From JAXGXT01 sp040772665 (GTDB lineage: Bacteria; Bacillota; Clostridia; Lachnospirales; Anaerotignaceae): a stretch of 64,000 nt of DNA. Position numbers and translations under genes: made by a program. Within the stretch, counting starts at the first letter, position 1, and each line of letters starts with the position of its first letter. Under the pieces are notes generated by a model. That model was not told the DNA's origin. It made no database searches and saw only the letters and a program-made list of their open reading frames with translations. This document shows positions 42,947 to 52,284 of this stretch, one piece after another. Location: contig JAXGXT010000002.1 of the NCBI GenBank assembly GCA_040772665.1, positions 337,451 through 401,450 on the forward strand, in the 5' to 3' direction.

Positions 42947-44380
42947 ATGGAATTTATAACCACACTTGGCTTAGAGGTTCATACTGAGCTTTCCACAAAA
43001 ACAAAAATTTTCTGCGGCTGTACAACAGAATTCGGCGGCGAGCCAAATACTCATGTTTGTGAGATTTGCACAGGTATGCCCGGGACCCTGCCTGTTTTAA
43101 ACAAAGAGGTTGTGGAATATGCAATTCGTGTAGGGCTTGCAACAAACTGTGAAATTACAAGAAACAATAAGTTTGACAGAAAAAACTATTTTTATCCTGA
43201 CCTTCCAAAAGCTTATCAAGTAAGCCAGCTTTATTCTCCCATTTGTCAAAACGGGTATATAGACGTTGAGGCGGGCGGCAAAACAAAAAGAATAAGAATT
43301 AAAGAAATTCACATGGAAGAAGATGCGGGAAAGCTTATACACGATGATATTGAAGACTGCACACTTGTTGACTATAACAGAGGAGGCATCCCTCTTCTTG
43401 AAATTGTTTCTGAACCTGATTTTTCAAACGGCGAAGAAGTAATTGAATATCTTACAAAACTTAGGGCGATTTTACAATACACAGGAGTTTCAGACTGCAA
43501 AATGGAGCAAGGCTCAATGCGTGCCGACGTTAACCTTTCTGTAAGACCTGTGGGAACCGACGAGCTTGGAACAAGAACGGAAATGAAAAACTTAAACAGC
43601 CTTCGTGCAATTGCAAGAGCAGTTGAGGGGGAAAGAGAACGCCAAATCGAGCTTATTGAAAATGGCGGAGCTGTTGTTCAGGAAACAAGAAGATGGGATG
43701 ATTTAAAGGGCGAAAGCTATGCAATGAGAAGCAAGGAAAATGCACAAGACTATAGATATTTTCCTGACCCGGACCTTGTGCCAATTGAAATTGATGAGGA
43801 ATGGATTGAAAGAGTAAGAAAAGAGCTTCCTGAACTTCCTCAGGATAAAAAACAAAGATATATTGCAGAGTATTCACTTCCTGAATATGATGTTGATATT
43901 ATTACAAGTTCAAAATATCTTGTTAAAATTTTTGAAGATGCTTTATCTGTTTGTAATGAGCCTAAGGAAGTTTCAAACTGGATTATGGGTGAGGTTTTGC
44001 GTCTTGCAACAGACACTTCAACAGAGGTTGAAAACATCAGCTTTGATTTTAAAAACCTCGGAAAGCTTATACTTTTGATAAAAAACAACACTGTTAACAG
44101 AACAACGGCTAAAGAAGTTTTTGAGAAAATGTTTCTTGAAAACATAGACCCTGAAAGCTATATAAAAGAAAATAAATTAGAAATGATTAGTGATGACGGG
44201 GTTGTTCGTGATATAGTTATAAAAGTTCTTGGAGAAAACCCAAAAAGTATTCAGGAATTTAAAGATGGAAATGACAAAGTATTGCGTTTTCTTATGGGTC
44301 AATGTATGAAACAGCTTAAAGGCATGGCAGACCCATCAACGGTTAATTCAGTTATTGCTGAAGAGTTGGCAAAGCTATAA
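42947..44380 (+). CDS. gatB: Asp/Glu-tRNA amidotransferase subunit B
   Basis: 477 residues. Kinase/transamidase half: GLEVHTELSTKTKIFCGC, CTGMPGTLPVLN, RKNYFYPDLPKAYQVSQ, HMEEDAGKL; C-terminal helical/YqeY-like tail (KGMADPSTVNSVIAEELAKL). Ribosome binding site AAGGAGG lies in the gatA end. The last 14 codons and the downstream sequence are duplicated in tandem (see 44339-44628). Confidence 0.97.
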   Translation: MEFITTLGLEVHTELSTKTKIFCGCTTEFGGEPNTHVCEICTGMPGTLPVLNKEVVEYAIRVGLATNCEITRNNKFDRKNYFYPDLPKAYQVSQLYSPICQNGYIDVEAGGKTKRIRIKEIHMEEDAGKLIHDDIEDCTLVDYNRGGIPLLEIVSEPDFSNGEEVIEYLTKLRAILQYTGVSDCKMEQGSMRADVNLSVRPVGTDELGTRTEMKNLNSLRAIARAVEGERERQIELIENGGAVVQETRRWDDLKGESYAMRSKENAQDYRYFPDPDLVPIEIDEEWIERVRKELPELPQDKKQRYIAEYSLPEYDVDIITSSKYLVKIFEDALSVCNEPKEVSNWIMGEVLRLATDTSTEVENISFDFKNLGKLILLIKNNTVNRTTAKEVFEKMFLENIDPESYIKENKLEMISDDGVVRDIVIKVLGENPKSIQEFKDGNDKVLRFLMGQCMKQLKGMADPSTVNSVIAEELAKL

Positions 44381-44628
44381 AATTTTTATAATAAAATAGA
44401 TTAGATTAAGCTTTGAGTATGTTTCAAAAACTTAATTTGTGGAAATATTTTAAAAGAGATAGATGCTGACGTTATGCAGCAGCAATTTATACGGTTAATT
44501 CAGTTATTTCTGAAAAGTTTGCAAAGCTTAAAATTTTTACAATAATAGAACAGACTAAGGCTTTGAGTATGTTTCCAAGCCTTAGTCTGTGAAAATATCT
44601 TAGATAAAGATAAGTGCTGATGCAACAG
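44339..44628 (+). repeat. Diverged tandem duplication of the gatB 3' end and downstream hairpin, period 152 bp
   Basis: The segment beginning ACGGTTAATTCAGTTATT at 44339 returns at 44491 (ACGGTTAATTCAGTTATT again). Parallel blocks: gatB end (GCTGAAGAGTTGGCAAAGCT versus TCTGAAAAGTTTGCAAAGCT), AAAATTTTTA, GCTTTGAGTATGTTTC, and GTGCTGA/ATGCTGA near the end. In the second copy a perfect 13-bp stem CAGACTAAGGCTT / AAGCCTTAGTCTG encloses TGAGTATGTTTCC; in the first copy this stem is degraded (AGATTAAG / CTTAATTT). No T-run follows either stem. It fills most of the 286-bp gap to the ABC permease gene. Confidence 0.85.
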
Positions 44629-44666
44629 TTTAAAAAGCAAATTCTTAAATAGGAATTGATTTAATA

Positions 44667-45470
44667 CTATTCCCTCCATTTAATTATTTTTTTCTCTAAA
44701 GCAACAATCAGCTTATATAAAACCGCAGAAAGTATTCCTAAAATTACAACGGATAGCATAACCCAATCCAATTTAAAAATCTGGCTTCCATAAACAATCA
44801 AATATCCAAGACCTGCCTTTGCAACAAGAAATTCTCCGACAATAACTCCGACAAAAGAAAGCCCCACATTTATTTTAAGAGCATTTATAATAGAGGGCAC
44901 AGAAGCGGGGAGAACAACTTTTGTAAGCACTTGTTTTTTTGTTCCGCCAAAAGCATAAACCAATTTAATTTTTGATTTATCCACTTCCATAAACCCGGCT
45001 AAAACATTTAATATTGTTACAATAACTGATGTAAGAAGTGCCGTCATTATAATTGAGGACATGTTGTTTCCAAGCCAAACAATGATAATGGGGGCTAAGG
45101 CAGTTTTTGGAAGACTATTAAAAATTACAAGATAAGGCTCACACACTCTGTTTATGAAATTGTTCCACCAAAGAAGCATTGCTGCCAAAGTGCCAAGAAT
45201 TGTTCCTACCACAAAACCCACAACCGTTTCAAAAACAGTTATGCCGATATGTTTAAATATACTTCCGCTTATAACCATTTCAAATGCACTTTTAAGCATT
45301 CTGCTTGGCTGACTGAAAATAAAAGCATCTATAATATTTAAACTTGCACAGACTTCCCAAATTATTACAAAGCTAACAAGTATGCCTATTTGCCATAGCT
45401 TTACATTTCTGTTTTGTTTTTTTATACTGTCTAAATATTGTTTTTGAGCCAAGGAAATTTTTTCATCCAT
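44667..45470 (-). CDS. ABC transporter permease, NitT/TauT type
   Basis: 267 residues, five or six membrane segments; the binding-protein-dependent transport signature with the EAA loop (VYAFGGTKKQVLTKVVLPASVP). Family members import nitrate, sulfonates, taurine, or thiamine and riboflavin precursors. Overlaps the ATPase gene by 8 bp. No substrate-binding protein gene lies beside the pair, so the substrate is open. Confidence 0.92.
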   Translation of the reverse strand: MDEKISLAQKQYLDSIKKQNRNVKLWQIGILVSFVIIWEVCASLNIIDAFIFSQPSRMLKSAFEMVISGSIFKHIGITVFETVVGFVVGTILGTLAAMLLWWNNFINRVCEPYLVIFNSLPKTALAPIIIVWLGNNMSSIIMTALLTSVIVTILNVLAGFMEVDKSKIKLVYAFGGTKKQVLTKVVLPASVPSIINALKINVGLSFVGVIVGEFLVAKAGLGYLIVYGSQIFKLDWVMLSVVILGILSAVLYKLIVALEKKIIKWRE

Positions 45471-46212
45471 TTATATCAATATCCTTCCATATCTTGTTAA
45501 AATAATAATTGAATTCTTTTGCTTCTCTTGACTTTATTGGAGTTCTTACAGGAATATCCAACTCTATTTTATAGGTGGATTTTAAAGCCGCAGGACGTTT
45601 TGTTAAAACAAAAACCCTATCTGAAATTGCAACTGCTTCTGAAATATCATGGGTAACAAGGATGGCAGTTTTCTTTTCGTTTTTTATAATTCCGCTTATT
45701 TCATCTGAAACATAAAGACGTGTTTGATAGTCAAGAGCTGAAAAAGGCTCATCTAAAAGAAGTATGTCAGGGTTTGTGGCAAGGGTTCTAATCAAAGCCG
45801 CTCTTTGCCGCATTCCGCCGCTTAGCTGCGAAGGCTTGCTGTTTATAAAATCTCCCAGGCCATATTTTTTGAGAAGACTTATTACCATTTCTTTTTTTTC
45901 TTTTGTTAAGGTATGCTCTATTTCAGGGCCAAGACAGGCATTGCTTAAAATTGTTCTCCATTCAAAAAGATAGTCTTTTTGAAGCATGTAACCTATTTTT
46001 GTTCCCTCCTTTATTTCAAGAGTTCCCAAACTGGGTTTAAGAAGGCCTGCAATTATAGAAAGGAGTGTACTTTTGCCGCAGCCGGACGGGCCCACTATGC
46101 TTACAAACTCGCCTTGCTCTATACTTACAGAAAGGTTTTTAATTGCCTGTGTTTCACCGTTTGGGCTGTGATAATTGAGGCTTATATTTTTTAATTCAAC
46201 AATTGTTGGCAT
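45463..46212 (-). CDS. ABC transporter ATP-binding protein, NitT/TauT type
   Basis: 249 residues. Walker A GPSGCGKST, Q-loop MLQKDYLFEWRTI, signature LSGGMRQRAALIR, Walker B ILLLDEPFSALD, switch His THDISEA. Ribosome binding site AGGAGG 7 bases before ATG. It pairs with the overlapping permease gene. Oriented away from purC, with a 291-bp shared upstream interval. Confidence 0.95.
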   Translation of the reverse strand: MPTIVELKNISLNYHSPNGETQAIKNLSVSIEQGEFVSIVGPSGCGKSTLLSIIAGLLKPSLGTLEIKEGTKIGYMLQKDYLFEWRTILSNACLGPEIEHTLTKEKKEMVISLLKKYGLGDFINSKPSQLSGGMRQRAALIRTLATNPDILLLDEPFSALDYQTRLYVSDEISGIIKNEKKTAILVTHDISEAVAISDRVFVLTKRPAALKSTYKIELDIPVRTPIKSREAKEFNYYFNKIWKDIDING

Positions 46213-46418
46213 TATGAACCTCCTGCTTTTTCTAATAGTATATTTTGTACATACTGTATTTGTGATTTAATTCTTGTACTAAATTTATGATTAAATATTT
46301 TTAGCTGCAAGTTCTTTTCTTTTTTATTAAAGAGTTAAACTTTATCTTCCAAAAACACAATTAAAAAGCTTTTATAATTTAATTTTTTCAATATATTTAT
46401 CTTTAATTTGCTAAACTA
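46213..46418. other. AT-rich divergent interval, ABC pair and purC
   Basis: Contains a TATACT-like -10 for the ABC pair at about 46235 and the purC promoter at its right end. No purine riboswitch (no conserved TATA...GGGTCTCTAC type core) and no convincing pair of PurR boxes is seen. Confidence 0.4.
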
Positions 46419-46447
46419 TTGCGAATTTCAACATATTTATGTAAAAT
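46419..46447 (+). promoter_or_regulatory. Predicted purC promoter
   Basis: TTGCGA, 17-bp spacer, TAAAAT, 57 bp before the purC ATG. Confidence 0.6.
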
Positions 46448-46503
46448 GTATATTGGGTTAAGACTGATTTTTTACTTATTTAATAAAAAATGGGGGTATA
46501 GTA

Positions 46504-47211
46504 ATGGAGAAGCTTGATATGCTTTATGAAGGAAAAGCTAAGAAGGTTTATAATACAAATGATGAGGATCTTCTTATTGTTGAATATAAAGACGATGCAA
46601 CTGCTTTTAACGGCATTAAAAAAGGCTCTGTTTCAGGAAAAGGTGTTATAAACAACAAAATGACAAATGTTATTTTTAAATATCTTGCAGAAAAAGGAAT
46701 AGAAACTCACCTTGTTGAGGAATTAAGCGACAGAGAAACTCTTGTAAAAAAGGTTTCTATTGTGCCTTTAGAGGTTATTGTAAGAAATGTTGCGGCAGGA
46801 AGTTTTTCAAAAAAATACGGAGTGGAAGAGGGAACAGCTCTTTTAAGCCCTATTTTAGAATTCTCTTATAAAAATGATGAACTTGGTGACCCTTTAATAA
46901 ATGATATGCAAATTTTAGCCATTGGTCTTGCAACAAAGGAGGAGTTGGCTGATATTTCAGAAAAAGCTCTTAAAATAAACGAGCTTATGAAAGAGTATTT
47001 CCTTGAAAAAAATATTAAGCTTATAGATTTTAAAATAGAATTTGGACGTTTTAAAGAACGAATTATACTTGCAGACGAAGTTTCTCCCGATACTTGCAGA
47101 CTTTGGGATGCACAGACAAATGAAAAACTTGATAAAGACCGCTTTAGACGAGATATGGGCGGTGTGGAGGAAGCATACGAAGAAGTGTGGAAAAGAATTA
47201 CTTCAAAATAG
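46504..47211 (+). CDS. purC: SAICAR synthetase
   Basis: Joins aspartate to CAIR in purine synthesis. 235 residues: YEGKAKKVYNT, FNGIKKGSVSGKG, VRNVAAGSFSKKYGVEEG, DFKIEFGRFK, LADEVSPDTCRLWD. Ribosome binding site GGGGGT. First of purC-purF-purB. Confidence 0.97.
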   Translation: MEKLDMLYEGKAKKVYNTNDEDLLIVEYKDDATAFNGIKKGSVSGKGVINNKMTNVIFKYLAEKGIETHLVEELSDRETLVKKVSIVPLEVIVRNVAAGSFSKKYGVEEGTALLSPILEFSYKNDELGDPLINDMQILAIGLATKEELADISEKALKINELMKEYFLEKNIKLIDFKIEFGRFKERIILADEVSPDTCRLWDAQTNEKLDKDRFRRDMGGVEEAYEEVWKRITSK

Positions 47212-47262
47212 TTTCTTGCAATAAAACATATACCTTTATATTCACAAGGAGGAAGTTGTGAA

Positions 47263-48747
47263 ATGAAAAAAGAAGAAATAAATCCTTATGCACAGGAAGA
47301 AGAAATAAGCGACTTAAAGGAAGAATGCGGTGTTTTCGGAATTTATAATAACGAAGACAATGAAAGCGGAAGAATTGTATATTACGGTCTTTACGCTCTT
47401 CAGCACAGAGGTCAGGAAAGCTGCGGAATTGCTGTTACAGATGATACTGTTGTTAAGCAATATAAAGATATGGGGCTTGTTCCCGATGTTTTTTCAGATG
47501 ACATAGTAGAAAAACTTACCGGAAAAATAGGCATAGGTCATGTTCGCTATTCAACAGCAGGGGGAAGTTTCAGAGAAAACGCACAGCCCCTTGTTTCAAG
47601 ATATGTAAAGGGAACACTTGCCCTTGCTCATAACGGAAATCTTATAAACGCAAACGAAATAAGAGAAGAACTGCAGAATATGGGTATGATTTTTCAAACA
47701 ACCATAGACACAGAGGTTATTGCATGCAGCCTTGCAAAGGAAAGAGTTAAGTGCAAATCAATAGAAGAAGCCTTGGAAAAGGTTATGTATAAAATTATGG
47801 GTTCATATTCACTTGTTGTTATGAGTCCAAGAAAACTTGTTGGATGCCGTGACCCGTTGGGAATGAAGCCTTTATCATTGGGCAAGCTTGGAGATTCTTA
47901 TATAATTTCATCTGAAACATGTGCTTTTGACGGAGTTGGTGCTGAGTTTGTAAGAGATATTGAACCGGGAGAAATTGTTGTTATAGACAAAGACGGTCTT
48001 CGTTCAATTAAAACACACTGCAACAAAGCTCCTTCAAGAATGTGTATTTTTGAATATATATATATTGCAAGGCCCGACAGCATTATAGAAGGCGTTGGAG
48101 TTTATGGCGCAAGGGTTGAGGCCGGCAGGCAGCTTGCACGTCAGCACCCTGTTGAGGGTGATATTGTTATAGGAGTTCCTGATTCGGGAATTTCTGCGGC
48201 CATAGGCTATGCGGAAGAATCAGGCATACCTTATGGTATTGGACTTGTAAAAAATCGTTATGTGGGAAGAACTTTTATAAGTCCCACTCAAGGAAAAAGA
48301 GAAATAGCCGTAAAAATAAAGCTGAATGCTTTAAGAAAAGAAGTAGAAGGAAAAAGAGTTATTATGATTGATGACTCAATAGTAAGAGGAACAACAGTTA
48401 CAAGGCTTGTTAACACTCTTAAGGCTGCCGGTGCAAAAGAAGTGCATATGCGTGTTAGCTCTCCCAGATTTTTATGGCCTTGTTATTACGGTATAGATGT
48501 TCCAACAAGGGAAAAACTTATTGCCTGCAAATATGATACGGTTGAAGAAATTGCTGAAGTTGTGGGTGTTGACAGCCTTGGTTTTCTTGGTCTTGAAGAC
48601 CTTTATGACATAGCCAAGGGTTCAAAATGCGGCTTCTGTGATGCTTGCTTCACAGGAAATTATCCAACACCAATTCCAAATGAATCACAGGAGGAGGAAA
48701 AAAATGAAACAGACATACGAAAATCCCCTAAATTCACGTTATGCTAG
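47263..48747 (+). CDS. purF: Amidophosphoribosyltransferase
   Basis: First committed step of purine synthesis. 494 residues. N-terminal propeptide of 21 residues before the nucleophile Cys22 in EECGVFGIY. PRPP loop VIMIDDSIVRGTT. Four Cys match the 4Fe-4S ligands of Bacillus PurF: SRMCIFEY, IACKYD, and KCGFCDACF, so it is probably the oxygen-sensitive, propeptide-processed form. The last 44 bp overlap purB, so the C-terminal tail (EEEKNETDIRKSPKFTLC) is read over the purB ribosome binding site. Confidence 0.97.
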   Translation: MKKEEINPYAQEEEISDLKEECGVFGIYNNEDNESGRIVYYGLYALQHRGQESCGIAVTDDTVVKQYKDMGLVPDVFSDDIVEKLTGKIGIGHVRYSTAGGSFRENAQPLVSRYVKGTLALAHNGNLINANEIREELQNMGMIFQTTIDTEVIACSLAKERVKCKSIEEALEKVMYKIMGSYSLVVMSPRKLVGCRDPLGMKPLSLGKLGDSYIISSETCAFDGVGAEFVRDIEPGEIVVIDKDGLRSIKTHCNKAPSRMCIFEYIYIARPDSIIEGVGVYGARVEAGRQLARQHPVEGDIVIGVPDSGISAAIGYAEESGIPYGIGLVKNRYVGRTFISPTQGKREIAVKIKLNALRKEVEGKRVIMIDDSIVRGTTVTRLVNTLKAAGAKEVHMRVSSPRFLWPCYYGIDVPTREKLIACKYDTVEEIAEVVGVDSLGFLGLEDLYDIAKGSKCGFCDACFTGNYPTPIPNESQEEEKNETDIRKSPKFTLC

Positions 48748-50137
48748 TAAGGAAATGAGCTACCTTTTTTCTCAGGAGTTTAAGTTTCAAACCTGGAGAA
48801 AATTATGGATTGCTTTGGCAGAAACTGAAAAAGAGCTTGGGTTAAATATTAGTGACGAGCAGATTGCTCAAATGAAAGAGTTTCAAAACGATATTAATTA
48901 TGAGGTTGCGGAGGAGAGAGAAAAACTTGTGCGCCATGATGTTATGAGCCATGTTTATGCTTTTGGAACTCAGGCACCTTTGGCAATGCCGATAATTCAT
49001 CTTGGTGCAACAAGTTGTTTTGTTGGTGATAACACAGACATAATTATCATGACTGAAGCTATGAAATTAGTAAAAAAACAGCTTATAAATGTTATTAACG
49101 AGCTTTCAAAATTTGCTGTTAAATATAAAGATATGCCAACACTTGGCTTTACTCACTTTCAGCCTGCCCAAACAACAACAGTAGGCAAAAGAGCAAGCCT
49201 TTGGCTTCAAGATTTGCTTATGGACTTAGAAGACCTTGATTTTCAAATTTCAAAAGCAAAACTTCGAGGCGCAAAAGGAACAACAGGAACTCAAGCAAGT
49301 TTTATGGAGCTTTTCGACCAGGATACTGAAAAAGTTAAAAAGCTTGATGAGCTTGTTGCTGAGAAAATGGGATATGAAAAGTCCTTTGCAGTTACAGGAC
49401 AGACTTATCCAAGAAAGTTAGACAGTCAGGTTCTTAATGTGTTAAGCCAGATTGCACAAAGTGCTTATAAATTCAGCAACGATATAAGACTTCTTCAGCA
49501 TCTTAAAGAAATTGAAGAACCTTTTGAAAAAAATCAAATCGGCTCTTCCGCAATGGCATACAAGAGAAACCCAATGAGAAGTGAAAGAATTGGTTCCCTT
49601 GCAAGGTATGTAATTGTTGATGCCCTTAACCCTGCAATAACCGCTTCAACCCAGTGGTTTGAAAGAACTCTTGATGATTCGGCAAACAAAAGACTTAGTG
49701 TTCCCGAGGCTTTTCTTTGCATTGATGCTGTTTTAAGTCTTTACAGAAATGTTGTTGACGGGCTTGTTGTGTATCCAAAGGTTATAGAGCAAAGACTTAA
49801 CAGTGAACTTCCTTTTATGGCAACAGAAAACATAATGATGGACGCTGTTAAAAAAGGCGGCGACAGACAGGAACTTCATGAAAAAATCAGAGAACATTCA
49901 ATGGAGGCAGGAAAGGTTGTTAAAATTGAGGGCAAGCCAAACGACCTTATTCAAAGAATTGCTGCTGATGCTTCTTTTGGGCTTTCTGCTAAAGAACTGG
50001 AAAATATAATGGATGCTAAAAACTTTGTTGGTCGTGCACCACAGCAGACAGAAGAATTTATTGAAAACTATGTTAACCCTATACTTAAGGAGAATGCAAG
50101 TCTTATTGATGATAAAGGCGATGAAGTAAGAGTGTAA
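48704..50137 (+). CDS. purB: Adenylosuccinate lyase
   Basis: Splits fumarate from SAICAR and adenylosuccinate. 477 residues. Signature SSAMAYKRNPMRSE (catalytic Ser loop), GATSCFVGDNTD, THFQPAQTTTVGKR. The ATG at 48704 follows AGGAGGAGG, inside purF; earlier in-frame ATGs (48638, 48680) are inside purF without ribosome binding sites. Confidence 0.97.
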   Translation: MKQTYENPLNSRYASKEMSYLFSQEFKFQTWRKLWIALAETEKELGLNISDEQIAQMKEFQNDINYEVAEEREKLVRHDVMSHVYAFGTQAPLAMPIIHLGATSCFVGDNTDIIIMTEAMKLVKKQLINVINELSKFAVKYKDMPTLGFTHFQPAQTTTVGKRASLWLQDLLMDLEDLDFQISKAKLRGAKGTTGTQASFMELFDQDTEKVKKLDELVAEKMGYEKSFAVTGQTYPRKLDSQVLNVLSQIAQSAYKFSNDIRLLQHLKEIEEPFEKNQIGSSAMAYKRNPMRSERIGSLARYVIVDALNPAITASTQWFERTLDDSANKRLSVPEAFLCIDAVLSLYRNVVDGLVVYPKVIEQRLNSELPFMATENIMMDAVKKGGDRQELHEKIREHSMEAGKVVKIEGKPNDLIQRIAADASFGLSAKELENIMDAKNFVGRAPQQTEEFIENYVNPILKENASLIDDKGDEVRV

Positions 50138-50173
50138 TAATTAGAGGTTATAACAAATATAAAAACTATTTAT

Positions 50174-50202
50174 TTTACTTATATCAAACTGTGATGTATA
50201 AT
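50174..50202 (+). promoter_or_regulatory. Predicted purA promoter
   Basis: TTTACT, 17-bp spacer, TATAAT. Confidence 0.6.
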
Positions 50203-50256
50203 AAGATCAGAGTAGTGTGTTAATTATTTTTCTTACAGTTTAGGAGGAATTTATAT

Positions 50257-51531
50257 ATGGTTACGGCTATAGTTGGTGCTTGTTGGGGAGATGAGGGCAA
50301 GGGTAAAATTACAGATATGCTTGCTGAAAATGCCGATATTGTTATTCGTTTTCAAGGCGGAAGCAATGCAGGACATACAATTATAAATGATTACGGTAAG
50401 TTTGCTCTTCATCAAATGCCAAGTGGTGTTTTTAATCCAAACACAGTAAATATTATTGGAACAGGTGTTGCTTTTAACATACCTTATTTTGTTAAGGAAC
50501 TTGAATATCTTAAAGAAGGCGGAATTAAAGAACCTAAAATTCTTATTTCAGACAGAGTTGAAATTTTAATGCCTTATCATATTCTTTTTGACACATATGA
50601 AGAGGCACGTTTAAGTGAAAGACAGTTCGGTTCAACAAAAAGCGGTATTGCACCTTTTTATTCAGACAAATATGCAAAGATAGGAATTCAGATTTGTCAT
50701 CTTTTTAATGAAGAAATTTTAATGGAAAGAATAAAAGCTGCATGTGAAATTAAAAATGTCCTTCTTGAACACTTGTATCATAAACCTGTTCTTGATCCAA
50801 AGGCTATTTTTGATGAGGTAATCGGCTACAGAGATTTAGTTGCCCCTTACGTTGTTAACACAGTTGAATATCTTCATAAGGCAATTAAAGAAGGAAAAAA
50901 CATTCTTCTTGAGGGACAGCTTGGTGCTTTAAAAGACCCAGATCACGGAATTTCGCCAATGACAACATCATCTTCAACTCTTGCAGGGTTTGGCTCTGTA
51001 GGTGCAGGAATACCAGCTCATTCCATTGAAAAGGTATATACTGTTGCAAAGTCTTATTCTTCGGCTGTAGGTGCGGGAGCATTTGTAAGTGAAATTTTTG
51101 GAGATGAAGCCCAAGAACTTAGAATAAGAGGCGGAGATGCAGGAGAGTTTGGTGCAACAACAGGACGTCCAAGAAGAATGGGCTGGTTTGACTGTGTTGC
51201 AACTCGTTATGGCTGTATGCTTCAAGGAGCAACAGATGTTGCACTTACAGCAATTGATGTTTTAAGCTATTTAGATGAAATTCCCGTTTGTGTAGGGTAT
51301 GAAGTTGACGGTGAGGTTATGAAGGAGTTTCCCGTTACACCTGTGCTTGAAAAGGCAAAGCCTGTATATAAAGTGCTGCCTGGATGGAAGGTTGATGTAA
51401 GAGGAATTACTGATTTTAACGAACTTCCCGAAAACGCAAAAAATTATGTTAGGTTTATTGAGGATGAAATTGGTTATCCTATTACAATAGTGTCAAACGG
51501 GCCTAAAAGAAATGAGATTATTTATAGATAA
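50257..51531 (+). CDS. purA: Adenylosuccinate synthetase
   Basis: GTP-dependent joining of aspartate to IMP. 424 residues: P-loop GACWGDEGKGKI, QGGSNAGHTI, FALHQMPSGVF, EGQLGALKDPDHGISPM, TTGRPRRMGWFD. Ribosome binding site TAGGAGG. Own promoter, and terminator after it. Confidence 0.97.
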   Translation: MVTAIVGACWGDEGKGKITDMLAENADIVIRFQGGSNAGHTIINDYGKFALHQMPSGVFNPNTVNIIGTGVAFNIPYFVKELEYLKEGGIKEPKILISDRVEILMPYHILFDTYEEARLSERQFGSTKSGIAPFYSDKYAKIGIQICHLFNEEILMERIKAACEIKNVLLEHLYHKPVLDPKAIFDEVIGYRDLVAPYVVNTVEYLHKAIKEGKNILLEGQLGALKDPDHGISPMTTSSSTLAGFGSVGAGIPAHSIEKVYTVAKSYSSAVGAGAFVSEIFGDEAQELRIRGGDAGEFGATTGRPRRMGWFDCVATRYGCMLQGATDVALTAIDVLSYLDEIPVCVGYEVDGEVMKEFPVTPVLEKAKPVYKVLPGWKVDVRGITDFNELPENAKNYVRFIEDEIGYPITIVSNGPKRNEIIYR

Positions 51532-51591
51532 CCCTTGCAAATTAAGATATGCAGTGTTATAATTAAGAGCAGTAAGCATATTGTCGAGGTC

Positions 51592-51620
51592 AAAGAGTGG
51601 GTTCATGCCCACTCTTTTGT
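51592..51620 (+). terminator. Terminator after purA
   Basis: AAAGAGTGGG / CCCACTCTTT with a 6-base loop, then TGTTT. Confidence 0.75.
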
Positions 51621-51641
51621 TTATAGTTAGGGGCTGTATAT

Positions 51642-51748
51642 ATAAAACCGATTTTAATAATAGGTTTTATTATGAAAGCAGGCTTATATAAAAAGTTTGA
51701 CAATATCTTGTTTAAATTCAAAAATTGACAATAATAAGATAGACAATA
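51642..51748 (+). promoter_or_regulatory. Upstream region of the rimP operon: hairpin and repeated TTGACAATA
   Basis: ATAAAACC / GGTTTTAT stem at 51642-51670. TTGACAATA occurs at 51697-51705 and 51725-51733, and GACAATA at 51742-51748. TTGACA is a perfect -35 in each of the first two, but no good -10 lies 16-18 bp downstream, so I cannot fix the promoter. Confidence 0.35.
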
Positions 51749-51798
51749 AATTAAGCCACTTTAAGAAACATTTAGGCACTACTTTAAGAGGTGAAAAG

Positions 51799-52266
51799 AT
51801 GGGTAAAACAATGAACACCGAAAAAAAGGTTGAAGCCATGCTTCTTCCTATAATAAACAACGGAGGCTTTGAGCTTGTTGATATTGAATTTGTAAAAGAA
51901 GGCCAAAACTGGTATTTAAGGATTTATGCTGACAAAGAGGGTGGAATTTCCATTGACGACTGTGAAGTTATCAGCAGATTGGCGGAAAAGGAACTTGATA
52001 AAAACGACCCGATTGAGCAGGCCTATATTTTAGAAGTCAGTTCTCCCGGCATTGACAGAGTTCTTAAAAAGGATGCTGATTTTATAAAGTTTGCAGGCGA
52101 GATTGTAGATATTAAGCTTTATAAAGCAAGAGAAAAGAAAAAAGAATTTCAAGGAAAACTTAAAGGCCTTGAAGGAACAATTGTTACAATTATTGATGAG
52201 AACGAAGAGGAAATTTCTTTTGAAAGAAAGGACATTGCTTCTATCCGTTTAGCAGTGCTTTTTTAA
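51799..52266 (+). CDS. rimP: Ribosome maturation factor RimP
   Basis: Needed for 30S assembly. 155 residues from ATG 51799 (AGAGGTG 5 bases upstream); the open frame reaches back to 51697 but without a ribosome binding site. Core: ELVDIEFVKEGQNWYLRIYA, VSSPGIDRVLKKDADF. Start of the rimP-nusA-ylxR-ylxQ-infB operon. Confidence 0.95.
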   Translation: MGKTMNTEKKVEAMLLPIINNGGFELVDIEFVKEGQNWYLRIYADKEGGISIDDCEVISRLAEKELDKNDPIEQAYILEVSSPGIDRVLKKDADFIKFAGEIVDIKLYKAREKKKEFQGKLKGLEGTIVTIIDENEEEISFERKDIASIRLAVLF

Positions 52267-52284
52267 AGAGGAGGAATAAGAAAA

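Noticed and set aside
46213..46503. Purine riboswitch before purC
   Set aside because: The conserved junction sequences of the purine riboswitch are absent.
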